Shown piece after piece: positions 37,809-50,600 of a stretch of 64,000 bases of DNA. Made by a program: the position numbers and the translations under genes. The number at the start of each line of letters is the position of its first letter. Position 1 is the first letter of the stretch. The notes beneath the pieces were generated by a model, which worked only from the letters and a program-made list of their open reading frames with translations, was not told the origin of the DNA and ran no database searches. Location: positions 49,139,111 through 49,203,110 of the forward strand of contig NC_060247.1 of NCBI RefSeq assembly GCF_921293095.1. The letters are read 5' to 3'. The stretch comes from Ischnura elegans. Taxonomy: Eukaryota; Arthropoda; Insecta; Odonata; Coenagrionidae.

Positions 37809-37907
37809 TCACTTTTTGTCATCGGTAGTCACACCATATTTCGTCTTAACTTTCTCAATCTCTTCTTTCTTCTTGTCCACATCTACCCTCTTGAATGCAC
37901 GGGTGGC
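37809..37907 (-). CDS. SF3B6: SF3B6 coding exon 4 with stop
   Basis: Acceptor TCTAG, then [20 protein letters not shown] and a lysine-rich end, stop TGA at 37809-37811. I saw no canonical AATAAA close downstream on the minus strand, so the 3' end is not placed. Confidence 0.93.
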   Translation of the reverse strand, partial: ATRAFKRVDVDKKKEEIEKVKTKYGVTTDDKK

Positions 37908-38564
37908 CTAGATAAAATAATAAATATATGGGTAAAAATTTCAGCAAACTGATATATCCCAATCCGCACAATTATAAATAAAGGCAAGTTAACCAGATTT
38001 CTTACCTGATAATAAAGTACAACGAGGTACCTATTACAAACGTTGAATCCAGACAAATGGTCACAAGCATTTTTGGCATCAAATATGTCCTCGTACACAA
38101 CGAAGGCTGTACCGCGGGTCTCGGGAGTGTTTCCACTAAATGTTTTACATAGAAATGATTTCAATCATCAAAATATATTCATAAAATTGAGGAACATTGT
38201 CACAGCCTCAAATGAAAGGAAATAACACAGAAAAAAACATTGGAATCACTACTTCACGAATTGAATCACTATAATGTAGTTCAATAATCTAAGAAAGAAT
38301 TATGAGAAGTAAAACTATCTTACACTCTGATTTGACGAATGGCACCGTACTTTCCAAATATATCGTACATCTCCTCAGCAGTTATTTTGTAGGGTAAATT
38401 TCGAACGTATAGAATACGGTTCACTTCAGGCGGTAACCTTACCTGGATTATAATGGGATGAAAATACATCATTACAGACTTATTCATATCTAATTTCAAT
38501 ACAAACCCAAGATGCTAAGCTATTCTGTAAGACTTACATTAGTTCTACGCTGCATCATAGCCAT
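37809..38564 (-). CDS. SF3B6: SF3B6 (SF3b p14), complete, four coding exons
   Basis: Splicing factor 3b subunit 6 is the small RRM protein of the U2 snRNP SF3b complex that contacts the branch-site adenosine and binds SF3B1; it acts in the nucleus. Coding exons on the minus strand are 38538-38564, 38324-38442, 38006-38135 and 37809-37907, with introns of 95, 188 and 98 bp, all GT-AG and in phase. The product is 124 residues, against about 125 in the human protein. The RRM is plain: RNP2-like [10 protein letters not shown], then [18 protein letters not shown], then RNP1-like [20 protein letters not shown] and NRYLVVLYY. The tail is Lys/Glu rich ([15 protein letters not shown]) and ends in DDKK. 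The ATG at 38562-38564 opens the family-typical MAM start. Compared with human, only the N-terminal few residues and the tail differ much. There is no break and no sign of pseudogenisation. Confidence 0.97.
38006..38135 (-). CDS. SF3B6: SF3B6 coding exon 3
   Basis: Starts with T completing Val, then [16 protein letters not shown] and on to LVVLYYQ. The donor is CAG/GTAAGA. It holds the RNP1 strand and the second RRM helix. Confidence 0.96.
38324..38442 (-). CDS. SF3B6: SF3B6 coding exon 2
   Basis: Starts after CCAG with codons [10 protein letters not shown] and covers the first half of the RRM to IRQIR. It ends with GT of a split Val codon before the donor GTAAGA. Confidence 0.95.
38538..38564 (-). 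CDS. SF3B6: SF3B6 coding exon 1
   Basis: Nine codons, MAMMQRRTN, ending AAT followed by the donor GTAAGT. Phase 0. Confidence 0.93.
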
Positions 38565-38735
38565 GTTGGAAAGTTAAACTTATCTTCAAATGCAACAAAC
38601 ACAAGGCTGAACTTTAACACGATTAAGAATCCACTAAAGTGTTGAAAACACGAATTATTACAATATCCAGGAACAACACTCTCCAGATTGATTTACGAAC
38701 GCATCAAGCAAAACATATCCGCCATTAACAGATAA

Positions 38736-38801
38736 TTCGATAGATCGATTCCTATCGTTAATTGAATCGAATGATTGAATATATCGATCTTTATATCGAT
38801 A
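38736..38801 (-). promoter_or_regulatory. SF3B6 promoter: DRE-type TATCGAT cluster
   Basis: Four overlapping or adjacent ATCGAT/TATCG motifs lie 170-240 bp upstream of the SF3B6 start codon. They include a perfect DRE, TATCGATA, at 38794-38801 and TATCGATC at 38782-38789. In flies this palindrome is the DREF-binding core-promoter element of housekeeping genes, which suits a constitutive splicing factor. Motif density is seen; promoter function is inferred. Confidence 0.6.
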
Positions 38802-41510
38802 GTAGCCGATATTTGGATTGTGGCTCCAAATTTGACCTGCCTGAACTTGACTTGATTTTTATCCTAATAGACTGCCATTTCGCAAATTAGGTATGTGGTA
38901 GGTGGAAACATAATTTTATTATATTTTATTAAATACTCTATCTCCATGATTAGGCATTTTCTTACAAGAGTTGATTAAAATACAAAGGGTCTCCTGATAG
39001 ACAGCCCCTGTTGAGAGGTCTTCCTTCTAGGTCATCTGAAGGTGCAGATAACAGCCTCGATCATGGTCATCGATTCCAAATTCACTGATAGAAAAAACCA
39101 TTTTATCCTACGCTAAGGTCTATTACGATTAGGAAGAATTACCATGGAAATTAGATCAGGTAAAAGACAACTTTACAACCAAGGTTAATAGCTCAGCAAT
39201 GTTCAAGACCCAGCATACCCATACCATGGATAGCAGCAGCTGTGACTGGCCTGTCATCATTTACAGAAAATATTGCTGATTAATAATCATGATTATTGCA
39301 TTTTTTTATTGAAATTCCAAAATGGGGCAAAATTTTTCATATAAGATATTGTTTAATAAAAAAGCACAAATTTTTATGTGCATACATCAATATTGAAAAA
39401 AATAAAACAATATTAGTACGAACACTGCCAACATACGTTGACAATTTTTGCCAGGAGTAGCCATTCACTTCAAGAAAAAAGGAAAAATTAAGCACTCAAG
39501 TGCGTACCCCTACTGTTTACAAAACTTGCCCCTAATCTGTTGCACTCACTCTCCTGAGATACCACTTTCCCTTCCTTCCAATTCAAAACACTACTAGTTT
39601 CTCACTTCTTTGAAATAACTGCTTTAGTCCTTACACAATTTTATGGGCTTCAAATGACCAGAAAAGAAGTATAGTGGTCATGTGGGATAGGCAGAGGCAA
39701 AGAATTGAGCAGAGACTGACCATGTGGTAGGTATAATGGCCAGCATAGTGTCTCAGCAATACAGGCTTTGATGAACAACTCTATTCATCATGGAGAAGAC
39801 CTTTCTCTGCTGTCTCTCTACTAACTCCATCAAAAGAGGAACAAAACCCTCTCCACCATCCATAATGGCAAATACCTGGGAGCATTCAAATTCTTTTATA
39901 GTACATAAAGAAGTGCAAAGTTGGCAATATAGATAACAAATGTTAATCCTTTTGCAACTATCCTCTTTGCAATGCTGTAAGCTTTTGCCTTGTTCACATT
40001 ACGATTGTCCGAGCGATCGTCCTAACGATAGTTGGATGTACTAGCCATGTGAATGCATGTCTTGACAATAGTTCACGTAGTTCCGAACGTTGCCACTTCA
40101 CGATGGTTAGGCGCTGGGAGACCGGAAAAGGAAGCGACAAGATAAAGACTAAAAGCTCGTGAAGCTATTTCTTTTTCATGGATTTGTCCTACGAAGGAAG
40201 AACATGGGTGGAAGAAAAATTATTCGGTAAATACACGTTGAACACAGTAATATCTTGTCCCTGCATACCTCAACAGCTTTGCTAACGGTCAATTTCCTGT
40301 TCACTTTAGATGTCAGCACAGGTTTTAACCATCGTCGTGTGAATACATGATAGTTCCGACAATCGCTATCGCCATGTGAATGAGGCATCTCACAAGGATT
40401 GTAATTTGCACAGTGATGATTGAAGCAACACATTGGGTATTAGAGCAAATATCACCATCCCTCCAATAAAAACCCACTCCATTAGCTTCATTTTTGAAGC
40501 CTGCACTCACTCATCATTCCAATCAGTGTTTTCCTCCATTCCATTACTAAATTACTTGAGGTAGATGCCAGCAGAATAAAGGTTGGAACTCAAATAATGG
40601 ATCAGCTTTGGACAAATTTACCTTTTAACAATCTTAATTTTTGACAGTCCCACTTCTTTCCCCTCGAAAAAGAGGCCGTACCCACTGGAGAGTTGGTACC
40701 CAATCAATTTAAGCAGCTTTCTTGCCTTCTTCCTTACGAAGGCTGTCACAAGTATGGAGGGTTGACTGGTACAACACCATTCAAAATTTTTGAATTATCA
40801 AGTCTTCAGTGATTACCACCCTTTAATTATTTACTGAACACTACCTTGACTACCTACTAACTCTGCCTCTGATGTCAATCACTGACGCAAATGAACAATG
40901 TTTATGCATAGATTAAGAGTAGCTGCCCATGTGTACATAGGTATGAATGTACCCCCCAAAACATTTTTTTCACACCTTCCGGCCTTGTTCACCTTTTTTT
41001 ACAAATTACTTTGATCTTAGGCAATTTAGAACGGAGAGACTTGGGACTGAAATTTTGATCTCCAGTACAAATGTAAATTTTGTTTAATTCTACAAACAAG
41101 TTTTAATAATGGTTAATGGTCCTGGTCTGGCCTCCAACTATCACCAAGATGACCTTCATTGCCTATTTTACGCACATTAGACAGTTCAATGTAAATGGTT
41201 GTATTTTGAAGATGAAATAAAAAAAAGAGAGAACAAAATGCACCTGAGGGGCTCTTACTACTGATCTAATCAGCTGAAAACTTAGGCAAGAACTAATAGC
41301 ATGTCACACCTAACATTCGAGTCATGTCACAATACTTTTGATTTCAATGTACCTAATTCAATCAGTAACATATTCCCTGGCTATCAGAATTAAGTTATCT
41401 GTGACCTTGATTCAATTATTATATTTTTGCAGTGTATTTTTTCAGGGGAAACGAATGAACATGTATTCAAGAAGCAATCAAAGCTAAAGATGATTTTCAA
41501 AAACATAGTT
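38802..41510. other. Intergenic between eEF1D and SF3B6
   Basis: 2.7 kb between the SF3B6 promoter and the eEF1D 3' end, unique-looking except for the MITE at 39987-40386. No exon recognised. Confidence 0.5.
39987..40386. mobile_element. MITE with GCCTTGTTCACAT ends
   Basis: About 400 bp with imperfect TIRs: GCCTTGTTCACATTACGATT and the inverse of CGATAGCGATTGTCGGAAC... ending CATGTGAATGAGGC. Flanking duplication not resolved; family unassigned. Confidence 0.6.
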
Positions 41511-41516
41511 TTTATT
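41511..41516 (-). terminator. eEF1D polyadenylation signal AATAAA
   Basis: The minus strand reads AATAAA here, 112 bp past the stop codon, a normal 3' UTR length for an elongation factor. It is the best canonical signal directly downstream. Confidence 0.55.
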
Positions 41517-41627
41517 TTTGCCTTAAAATAAGGTAACAGTTTTATGGCATACAGAAACATAATCCAAAGTGATGAACCTTACAGGGAAATCTGACATATG
41601 CATAATAAACCACAGTGATAATAAAAC

Positions 41628-41666
41628 TTAAACTTTATTGAATGCAGCTATGTCCACACTTTGTAC
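41628..41666 (-). CDS. eEF1D: eEF1D terminal coding exon
   Basis: Acceptor TTTCCAG, then [12 protein letters not shown] and TAA at 41628-41630. The sequence is the conserved C-terminus of all eEF1-beta/delta proteins, so this 39-bp exon is the true gene end although 8.75 kb separates it from the previous exon. The VDIAAFNK stretch forms part of the contact surface with eEF1A. Confidence 0.95.
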   Translation of the reverse strand, partial: VQSVDIAAFNKV

Positions 41667-44600
41667 CTGGAAAGAAAAATTTAACTATTTTAGAAAATAA
41701 CAAGACTTGATTAAGTCAACAATCTTTTAAGCATTGCAAAATTTACAAACTACCGGTGATGCTGGATTTGAATGAACACAGGGGAAAAAAAGATATTTAT
41801 TTCCATTACAAAATTATAGAGTAAGTTCATTTAAATGAGTATGTAATGCTAATCACAAGACCACCACTGCAAGAGAATGGTGATGCACTAATGATTTTAT
41901 TAAAGACAGGCAAATTAAAACATTCGGTACAATAATGTGTGATGTTTACTTGACATCATGTTCATTTTGACATCACATAAAATGGCTAGATGGATGCCGG
42001 CCATATTTTTTTATATACAGTGCCCCCACTGATCAGATTCATGTTGTGCTTGTTTTTTATGGTATCTACATGAAAAAAAGTCATTGTCTTGATATATAAC
42101 TGTTAAGAAGTGGGTCTTCATTTTCTCATCTTACAAAGTGCAGCTGCAAGAGAAATTAGTTGATAAGAAAAATTAAACTATGTGCTGCAACAAGCATCAG
42201 TTAAACATATGACTTGTTAAATGAGGACTAACACTGAGTCCGATGTATAAAATTTTAGGTTTATTGGATTAAGGTGTTCCATTGATCATAGAAATCAGAA
42301 TTTGTATCCCACCATGAATGATGGCCTAATGAATACAATCTTGGAGTGCCAAGTAGATGGCAAGAATGGATAAGGGAGACCACAAATAACATATTTCGAA
42401 CACGTGAAAAAGAATGTGAAAGAGAAGAAACATGTAGTTGTGAAAAGATTTGCTGACGGGAGAATTGAGTAGAGAGCTGCATCAAACCAATCAAGAGGAC
42501 TCTTGACAGTGATGAGGATAGTTACAACATTATAACAACAGGTGTTATAACTACCCCTATGAAAAAATTGTATACACCTGTATAAAATTTGTATACATTC
42601 TTATACAATTGCCATGACAATGCATAAGAATGTATACAAATTTTATACAGGTTTATACAATTTTTTAATACGGGTATGTGCAAGTGATTTAAATTAAAAA
42701 TCCTAGTTTACTTGCAAATCAAAGGTCACATTTAAGCTCACAGGAAAAATTTGAGTAGCAGAACATGCTCATGTTTGCCACAAATGGTAGTTTTTTAAAT
42801 GAAGGATTGACAAGTATCCATCAAATAAGTATTGATAATCATGTACTGAAAATAATTACATGCGAAGACTTTTCTTGCTGGTTCGAGTTATATTTAGCAA
42901 GTAAATTATCAAAAATAAATATTAGAGATGTGCGAATAGTATCTCCGAATACTCGAACACCTCGAAGACTAGAAAGTATTCGATATTCGAGATCTTGAAT
43001 AATAGGGTGGTTTCCTATTATTCTTTTATTGCCGAAATCGAAAGATTATTACTCCTGGAGTACGTATTTCACGCTTTTAGATTTCTAAATGACGATATCT
43101 ATTTTTCGCGATTAAATGAAAAGTGAACATTTTCAAGAGCCCGAAAACGCGACGCATAATTATGAATGCCGGGAAATTTCTCCGTGTGACGTATTTCTGG
43201 TTCCCGCTGCCGCCCTGTGAGGTGACCTTGAGGCGAGGCTTAGCGCTGATACGACGCAGGCTGCTAGCGGGTAGCTGAGTACCCTGCTGGCTGGTAGCGC
43301 TTGGCTTAAATAAGGATTATTAATACCTTATCAAACGAAGAAAACTTTCCGACTTTAGCCAGTTTTAATAAGTGATTATTAAGACATGTTTCCCTGAACT
43401 CTGCGCCTCATGCATGCATTGGTAACCTCAGACGATGTATAACTCCTATCCTCTCATGTAGAAACTAGGTCCCTGTGACGTCACGTGGAGTGGCATCGCA
43501 TGTGCCCCAATCTGGCCCTTTTCAAATGAGGATAAAAATGGACCATTGCCGTTCGTCTAAACCGGTATTTCTAAAATGAAATAATTTGTATATTATGAAT
43601 ACACTAATGATGGGTAACGAATCGCAATCAATGCCTTTCGTTTTCTTTGATGAAGGAAACTACCCTATTATGGTAAAAGTACGACCTCGAATACTTTGAA
43701 TTTCACACCATACACTGTCACACGCATGTCGTTGATAGTTGACTCTGAAACAATGTAGAGGACTCTAGTCGTTTAATGTTGCAGTGCCATTTTAGGCAAG
43801 TTGACAAACTACATCAAATTCGTGGAAAAGAGTGGTGAACAGATATTGCTCGACATGGGGAACCGAAAATGATCGGGGGAAAAATCCAAAATTGAACGTT
43901 TAGTATGCTTTGCGCATTTCTAGTATTCGATGCATTCCAGATTTGAGATATTTGAATATTTGAGGCATAGGCGGATCCAGGGGGGGGGGCACGTGCCCCC
44001 CCCAGACCCTCAAAAATATGCATGATTATTAATACGGTCCCATTATCATTGCGTCCGTTTTGTATTACGAGGTATACTTGTGCCCCCCCCTGAACAAAAT
44101 CCTGGATACGGCCTTTCTTGTGCCCCTCCCAGAAAAAAATCCTGGATCCGCCCCTGATTTGAGGTATGATTTAATATTAGAGTCAGAGAAATCTGCTATT
44201 CAACCCATCTCTTGTTTAAACATATAAACGTGCAATACCGCTTTGACACACTCCATTTTCACAGCAATTGATCACTTTAAATTTCACTTCTAGGTTTATG
44301 CTTTTCCGTGATAGTTTCTTGATTTTTCTACCTGTATTCCTATTTTTTGTCCTTGTTCTCTAGGTTTGTACTCTGTATAGCTCTATCGAAATCACCTACT
44401 GCTGGGCAACTGCTGCACTGTATTCCTGAGATGCAGAGGGCCTAAGACTGCTGGGAGGGAATGAAGCCATTGCGTTTGACTCTCTAGTGGACCCTTCTAC
44501 GTATTGATGCTATTCATTCGGAACTCGGGCACCGCTCCATTTCTACCCTGTGAATACCGCTGGCCTTGAAGGCTTGAGGCATTGACCCTCTACGTTGAAG

Positions 44601-47600
44601 TCAATTCGCACAATAACGTATGATGGCAAAAATTACCTCTCAAACAGTATTGCTTACAAAAATCTTTCTTCCACTAGCTCCAAGCTTAATTAATGATCTA
44701 AATTCACTAATGTCATTCTTTTAAGTAGCGAAGTTAAGTGACTTTGGTAGGCCGACTATCTGGACAGCATGATGAGTAATGCTTTTGACCATTGCGCAAC
44801 AATGGATTCCAATTAATATATGAACAAGGAAGAAGATTTGAGGCAAGCAATACTATGTATTAATTTGCATAAAATGATAGCAATTTCTTGTTTACTTAGC
44901 GCAAGTTCACATTTTATCAAGAGAGCGTTAAGGTATTTGATTAGGCTACAGAGCCTTGGGTTGTTTCCCTGAGGAACGAATTTGCACTATATCAACATTG
45001 TGCTAGGGTGCACCCATGGGTGGAGGTAGAAATCTAAGTCTCCTTTGCATTTTTCTAACTATTCCCTAGCTTAAAATGCTTAAATAACCTTATAAATACG
45101 CCGTGTTTGGTCTCATTCTTTTTAAATGACGTGCACATTACTAATATTTCAATCTAATTAAAGTATAATACGAATTGCCAAAATTCATTGTTAGACACCT
45201 TTTCGGCTAATAGGTGATTCATGCAGCAGTTGACCTCCAGAAACTGGGAAGGAGATGGGCTGAATTCACTCGGCGAGAATCGGAGAGCCGTGAAACGTTT
45301 CTATTGTTCTCGTGTAACTTGATATTTTCTTTAGAAGTTAAGGTCTTTTTAATACTATCCCTGTGCGAGCTGGGACCTTTTTTTATTTTGGAGAAGAAGA
45401 AAGCTTCAGAGAAGGATAGCAGATCTTGGGAAATGCACTTATGTTACTATTCCACGGCATTGAGCTTCTCCCTATGGTAGTTTCATCTCGTGGGGAAGAT
45501 TCAAACTATGTACCAGTCGTTATTAGCCATAAATGACACATTGTATGTATTTTGTCACATTTTCGTCAAACGATGGATGCGGGAAAATTATATGTTGGGA
45601 CTGCTGTTATTCGACGCTAGTATTCGAGCTATGATATACTATTCGAATTTGATATTCCAGTTTGAGAAATCTGGTATTCGACCCATCTCTAATTTATATT
45701 GATTCTTCGTTTTAATGTTATTTTTAATTACAGTTTTTAATGATGTTATTGACGCAAATTATTTCATTAAATTTGAAATAAAAAGTTGATTTTTAATATG
45801 TATTTGATATATACAGTAAAACCTCTCTTAAACGAAACTCAAGGGACCGAAATTTTGCCGTTTCGTTGAGCGGGAGTTCGTTCCCCGGAGGTGATACGCA
45901 CGTTGCATCATTCTAGGGGCTCGGAAATTGAAGCAAGTCTGCATGCGTTATCTTCATTCTACCTTCGCATACTTCAAAACAGTGCTTTTTTCTTCAGCTG
46001 CAATGCAAATCGCGGGCAATAGACCACATTTAGGAAGCCTCAGTTCGTATTATTCAATCACTTCGCGTGCTTTTTCATCGGTTTTCAAAAATGTATGCAA
46101 CGTAGCGGTGAGCACGAGGCCATCCCTTTATTCTCAATATTTAAAGTAGAGTACATGTATTCGCGAAGTTTACACTGAAAAATTAAGAATTCGATAGATT
46201 TGACCATTACTAATATAAAGTTAAAGTAACAGCGCCAATTATAGCTTCATCATGAAATTAAGATCGCTCTACCATAACGGTGTGAGTGCGACTTTCGTCG
46301 ACCCATTAAAGCTCAGTGGGTGGCAGCATTTCTTTATAGTAGTCAAATCCAGAATACTCCATAGCAATATTTGCGGTCGCGGGCTTCGTAAATAATTCAT
46401 TGTACTAGCATCATTTCCATCGCATTCCGGATAGACAACTGCCGATAAGAAAACATCTTGAAAGGCCCTATGCAAGAGTTCTCGAAGTAAAATACGTCAC
46501 GATTTTGAAAAATGAGTTTTCGAGAAATTATATTCTGCAACCCTCAGTTCGCTGGCTTCGCGGATTACGAAATTTGAGTCTAGTGAACTCATCAAACGAC
46601 CCTTCAATATTCATGACTTTTGAGAGACCCTGCCAGGATTCACGGCTTTCGTCATCACTCTCCATCGCGTGGTCGCAGTTGACTGCAAACCGGATTGACA
46701 ACTCCCGATATGAAAACAGCTTGGAAGGCCTCATGCAGGAGTTCTTGAAGTAAAATAAGTCACGATAATGATGCTGTTGACTGCAAACTCGGTTTTTGCA
46801 AAATAACTAAATATGGTGACAGGTGCGACACGCTTCCAAGCTTTGCAAAGCCCTTGCATTACCTGCAAAATGGTCCTCTTCAATTTCGCCGATCCCTTAC
46901 ATCCATTCGACAAACCAAAAACTCCACTAAAATCCGACGGTAATGCCGCTTTGCCGCAGAAATGACCCCTCGGTCGAGAGGTCGCAACTTAGCTATTGCA
47001 GTTGGGGGGAAGAAAATAACACGCACATTTTTTATTGTTAGTCCTATGTTTGGGCCCGTGCAGCGATCGATGAAGAAATCTACTTTCCCCATGAGTGCAT
47101 CAACTCCCGCCAACCACCGCTGAATTAATCCCGCTGTCATTCATGGATTTTTGCTGCTACCACAGGGGTGAGGCATCACCATTGGCCCAGTCTAAATATG
47201 GCATGTTTAGACTGTGTCGTCTTCTTCATGCAACAATTGACGGCCGTCGCAAACCTTTTTCTCAGGAGAAAATCAACACCGCTTCACATCACGTTAGGAC
47301 ATCGCTACAATCGCCGAGAGACAGAGACTAACCTTTAGTATAAAGCACTCAATTCAAGTAACGTCTAGATCAATGGGAAATGTTGGCTTTCGTGTCTTAA
47401 GTGCGAATATTTTTTATCCAAGATTGCGGCAAATGCAAAAGTTTCTCCTATTTTTTAGATGATTTTGAAATAAACAATGTGAATGAAACAAGAGTAACTA
47501 CTGAGTCATATATTAAAGATAATTAAGAGATGCAAATTTTGGCTTCTATCTTCTAGCGCGCACATTGTATCTTCCGTAATTTAGTTAAATTTTAAAGAAG

Positions 47601-50600
47601 TTATCCAAGATGGCGGCGAGTGAAAAAAAATGCTTCTCGGAATTTACGCGTTGTAATTCTGTAAAGTATCTTAAACAACCGTCAAAAGAATGCGATCGAA
47701 GTACATAGCTCTAGATATCATATCTTTGAGCGTGTAAATATTGGGACATTGAGTTATTTACGAAAGTCAGCATTAACATTTTTCGCAATTCGCCGCGAGC
47801 CGCGAGTTGGGGTCGGCGGAAACACACGACGGAAGGCTATGGTTACGGTTAATAATGACGATTCTGATTGGCTTATTCAGTGGAAGTCTCTGATTTGCCC
47901 TCCAACGCTACGAATATTAAATTATTCACATGAAAATAAAAATTTAAACGGAAAAATTGGTTATTGGGAGGTGAATTTCACTCGATCGCGCCGAAATTTC
48001 ATTTCGTTGATCGGGAGTTTTCGTAAAAGAGGAGTTCGTTCATCGGGGTTTTACACTAATGTGTTTACATAGGCAATTGGCCGGACCAATAGCATTTGTT
48101 CGTTGAACGGAGTTCTTCGTTTAGCGGGAGTTCGTTAAGGTGAGGTTTTACTGTACCTATTTATTTATATATTTATCAAGTGAAATAGATGAAAGACATT
48201 TAATATCCTTTGTGCCATTCAAGTATTCAAGGTATTCGAAAATTGAGATATTCAAGTATTCAAGCTATGATTTACAATTCGAATTCGATATTATAGTTCG
48301 AGAAATTTGCTATTCGACCTATCTCTAATAAATATCAGTAAAAAAAAAGAGCTCTCCCTTATAACTATAGATGAAAATACAGTAAAACCTCTATGTAGTG
48401 AACCTCTTTACATCGTAAACCTCCATACTTCGTACCAACCCTTTGGTCCAGTCAGATTTACATGTAAAATTATAGGCAAGCCTCTATATAGTGAACCTCT
48501 TTATCTCGTAAAACCTCCATATATCGTACCAACAAGACGGCCCCGAGACGGCCTAACTACCTCCGCAAATCGTACCGAGACAACTAGAGACCATTAATGC
48601 AGCCGCAATTACCTACATGGAATGACATTTTCAGAGATAAATGTTTCACGCTTATTTTTTCTAATATACCTTTAATAATTTTCACGTTAACCATTAGTTA
48701 GGGCATCGAACTATCCTAATCATATTAAGTGACGGTAAATGAGGACAGAACACATCGTTTTCTCTCGAATCATGGTCAAAATCGCGCGATAGCACTCGCT
48801 TTCTTTTACTGATGGCTTTATTTTCTTTTAAGTGCCTACATACTAAGTTCAGTTAATAAAAGAGGCGACCAGCGCAGCCTATAATCGCTTGCTGACGGAA
48901 ATATTTCAACTAACTTCATTCCCATCCACGGAGACCGAAGTACTCGACCGCATTGCTACTTCCGCTTCTAAAATGAAAATATTTCATTAATTTTCCGCGA
49001 CTTGAAATAAATCAAATACAGTTTCGCAATTATTTTATTCCCATATTTCCCGGTGTAGCACTTTCTTACTACCGCCTTGGTAATTTTTTCGATGCTTTCG
49101 TGAACGATCGTAGTTTAAAATTTATTGCGCTTAGCGACAGTCATGTGTCTTGCCTGCGTATTTTTGCCGCGAAATCTGACTCTTCCATCGGGAGTCCGGG
49201 ACGTTAATTTCTAGCAACACTGAACAAAATCAATCCATGCGCGACAGTGTTAGGTGAAGGAGACAGCTAATTAGCTGATACGCGGTAGGGTAATGAAATA
49301 ATTTACCGCCGCCGCCGCATTCTGAAGTAGTTCGCCCAGCATTCTCACCGGGGAATCATGTCCTTTCGCAGACCTAGCGTTTCTGTGTGCCCTCGACAGC
49401 ATTTTTCTTCGGAACGCTACGTGAATTGTATTTTGGAGAAAGGGAATTCAACAAAATTTTCAAAATTACGCTCAATTTTTTGTCTATTTTTTGTAGTAGT
49501 CACGTGTTTATTTTTTTTATAATCTTTAACAAGCCACATATTATAAGAATGATAAATCAATTCTAAAAGATATAATAAGGAGTATTTTCAATTTTTTGCC
49601 ATAAAATAAGAAAAAATATGAAAATTACTTAATTAATCATAGGCTGATGATGGATTCAAAAATAAAAGAAGGCGTCTGCTTGACATTACCACATAATTAG
49701 CAATTTTCCTAGCCATCAACGAGGACAGGCAGAAGGCAGTGACCTTTGGAATACCATCATTCACCCTCACATCTATTGTAAACAACCGAGGAAAAACAGA
49801 AGAAACTGTATATCTAGGCTGCACAAATAAAAAAACTCAGGCAGTTAAATATGAGGATGAAGAAATTATGTTTAGAAATATAAAACTATTGTTCTTTCCT
49901 CCGAACACTATTAGTAAATTGCAACCCTTAGACCAGGGAATTATTTCTTAGGTCAAAAGGCATTAACGAAAACAGCTAGTGATTTGTTTGTAGTGAAAAT
50001 GGCATTCAAAAGTGCTTGTAGAATTGAAAACATTATTTCGAAAGAGAGAGAAAGAAGAGAAAAAAAATTTTAAGCAAACCCATTAACTAATTTATTTTCT
50101 AAAAAGGCCTCTTGAACAATTTACTTTTACCTTTGTGTAATCATTAAATTGTAAATATATGTTCACTTATGCATACCTATGTGTTTAAATATATTAATAT
50201 AATGGCTTAAAAGACAGTAGCACCATTCATTTCCCAAGGATATGAAAAAAGTGGTGCCTACCACTAAAACCTCTCTATAGTGAACCTCCATACATCGAAA
50301 TGCCCAAATTTTGGTCCCCTCCATTACAATGTAAAGAGGTTTTACTGTAATCATATCATGCAAAGCTATTAAATCGATGGCCCATTTGAAGAATATTTCA
50401 TGAATTAAATACTTACATAATCTTCATTACTCTGAATGTTTTCTTGAAGATCATCAACAGATACCTTATCATCTTCCACAACACATGAGATCTGCAGTTT
50501 TTTAATTCCATAAGCTAGAGGTACCAATTTTGCTAGAATAAAAAAAAGGCATAGAATTATGGACTAAACTCTAATGCACTACAAAAATATATATGAAATG

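Larger units (their letters stand above)
42923..48327. mobile_element. hAT-type element with nested insertions
   Basis: The left end reads TAGAGATGTGCGAATAG and the right end is its inverted match (CTATTCGACCTATCTCTA). The flanks are an exact 8-bp direct repeat ATAAATAT at 42915-42922 and 48328-48335. TIR plus 8-bp duplication is the hAT pattern. Inside are a 667-bp MITE (43002-43668), a 191-bp hAT MITE (43966-44156) and a 2,340-bp Tigger (45814-48153). Further right-end-like sequences at about 44213 and 45692 suggest internal copies or rearrangement of the same family. No hAT transposase frame was recognised, so it is non-autonomous. Confidence 0.8.
41667..50416 (-). other. eEF1D last intron, 8.75 kb, transposon-filled
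   Basis: The phase-0 intron between TAT/GTAAGT and CCAG/GTA. It holds a foldback element, a 5.4-kb nested hAT-type element and a 1.97-kb Tigger, listed separately. Only about 1.2 kb at the 3' side (41.67-42.5 kb) and a few short gaps are unannotated, plain AT-rich sequence. Confidence 0.9.

Noticed and set aside
46269-46753. Short frames beside the Tigger transposase as separate genes
   Set aside because: They are remnants of the broken transposon, not independent genes.
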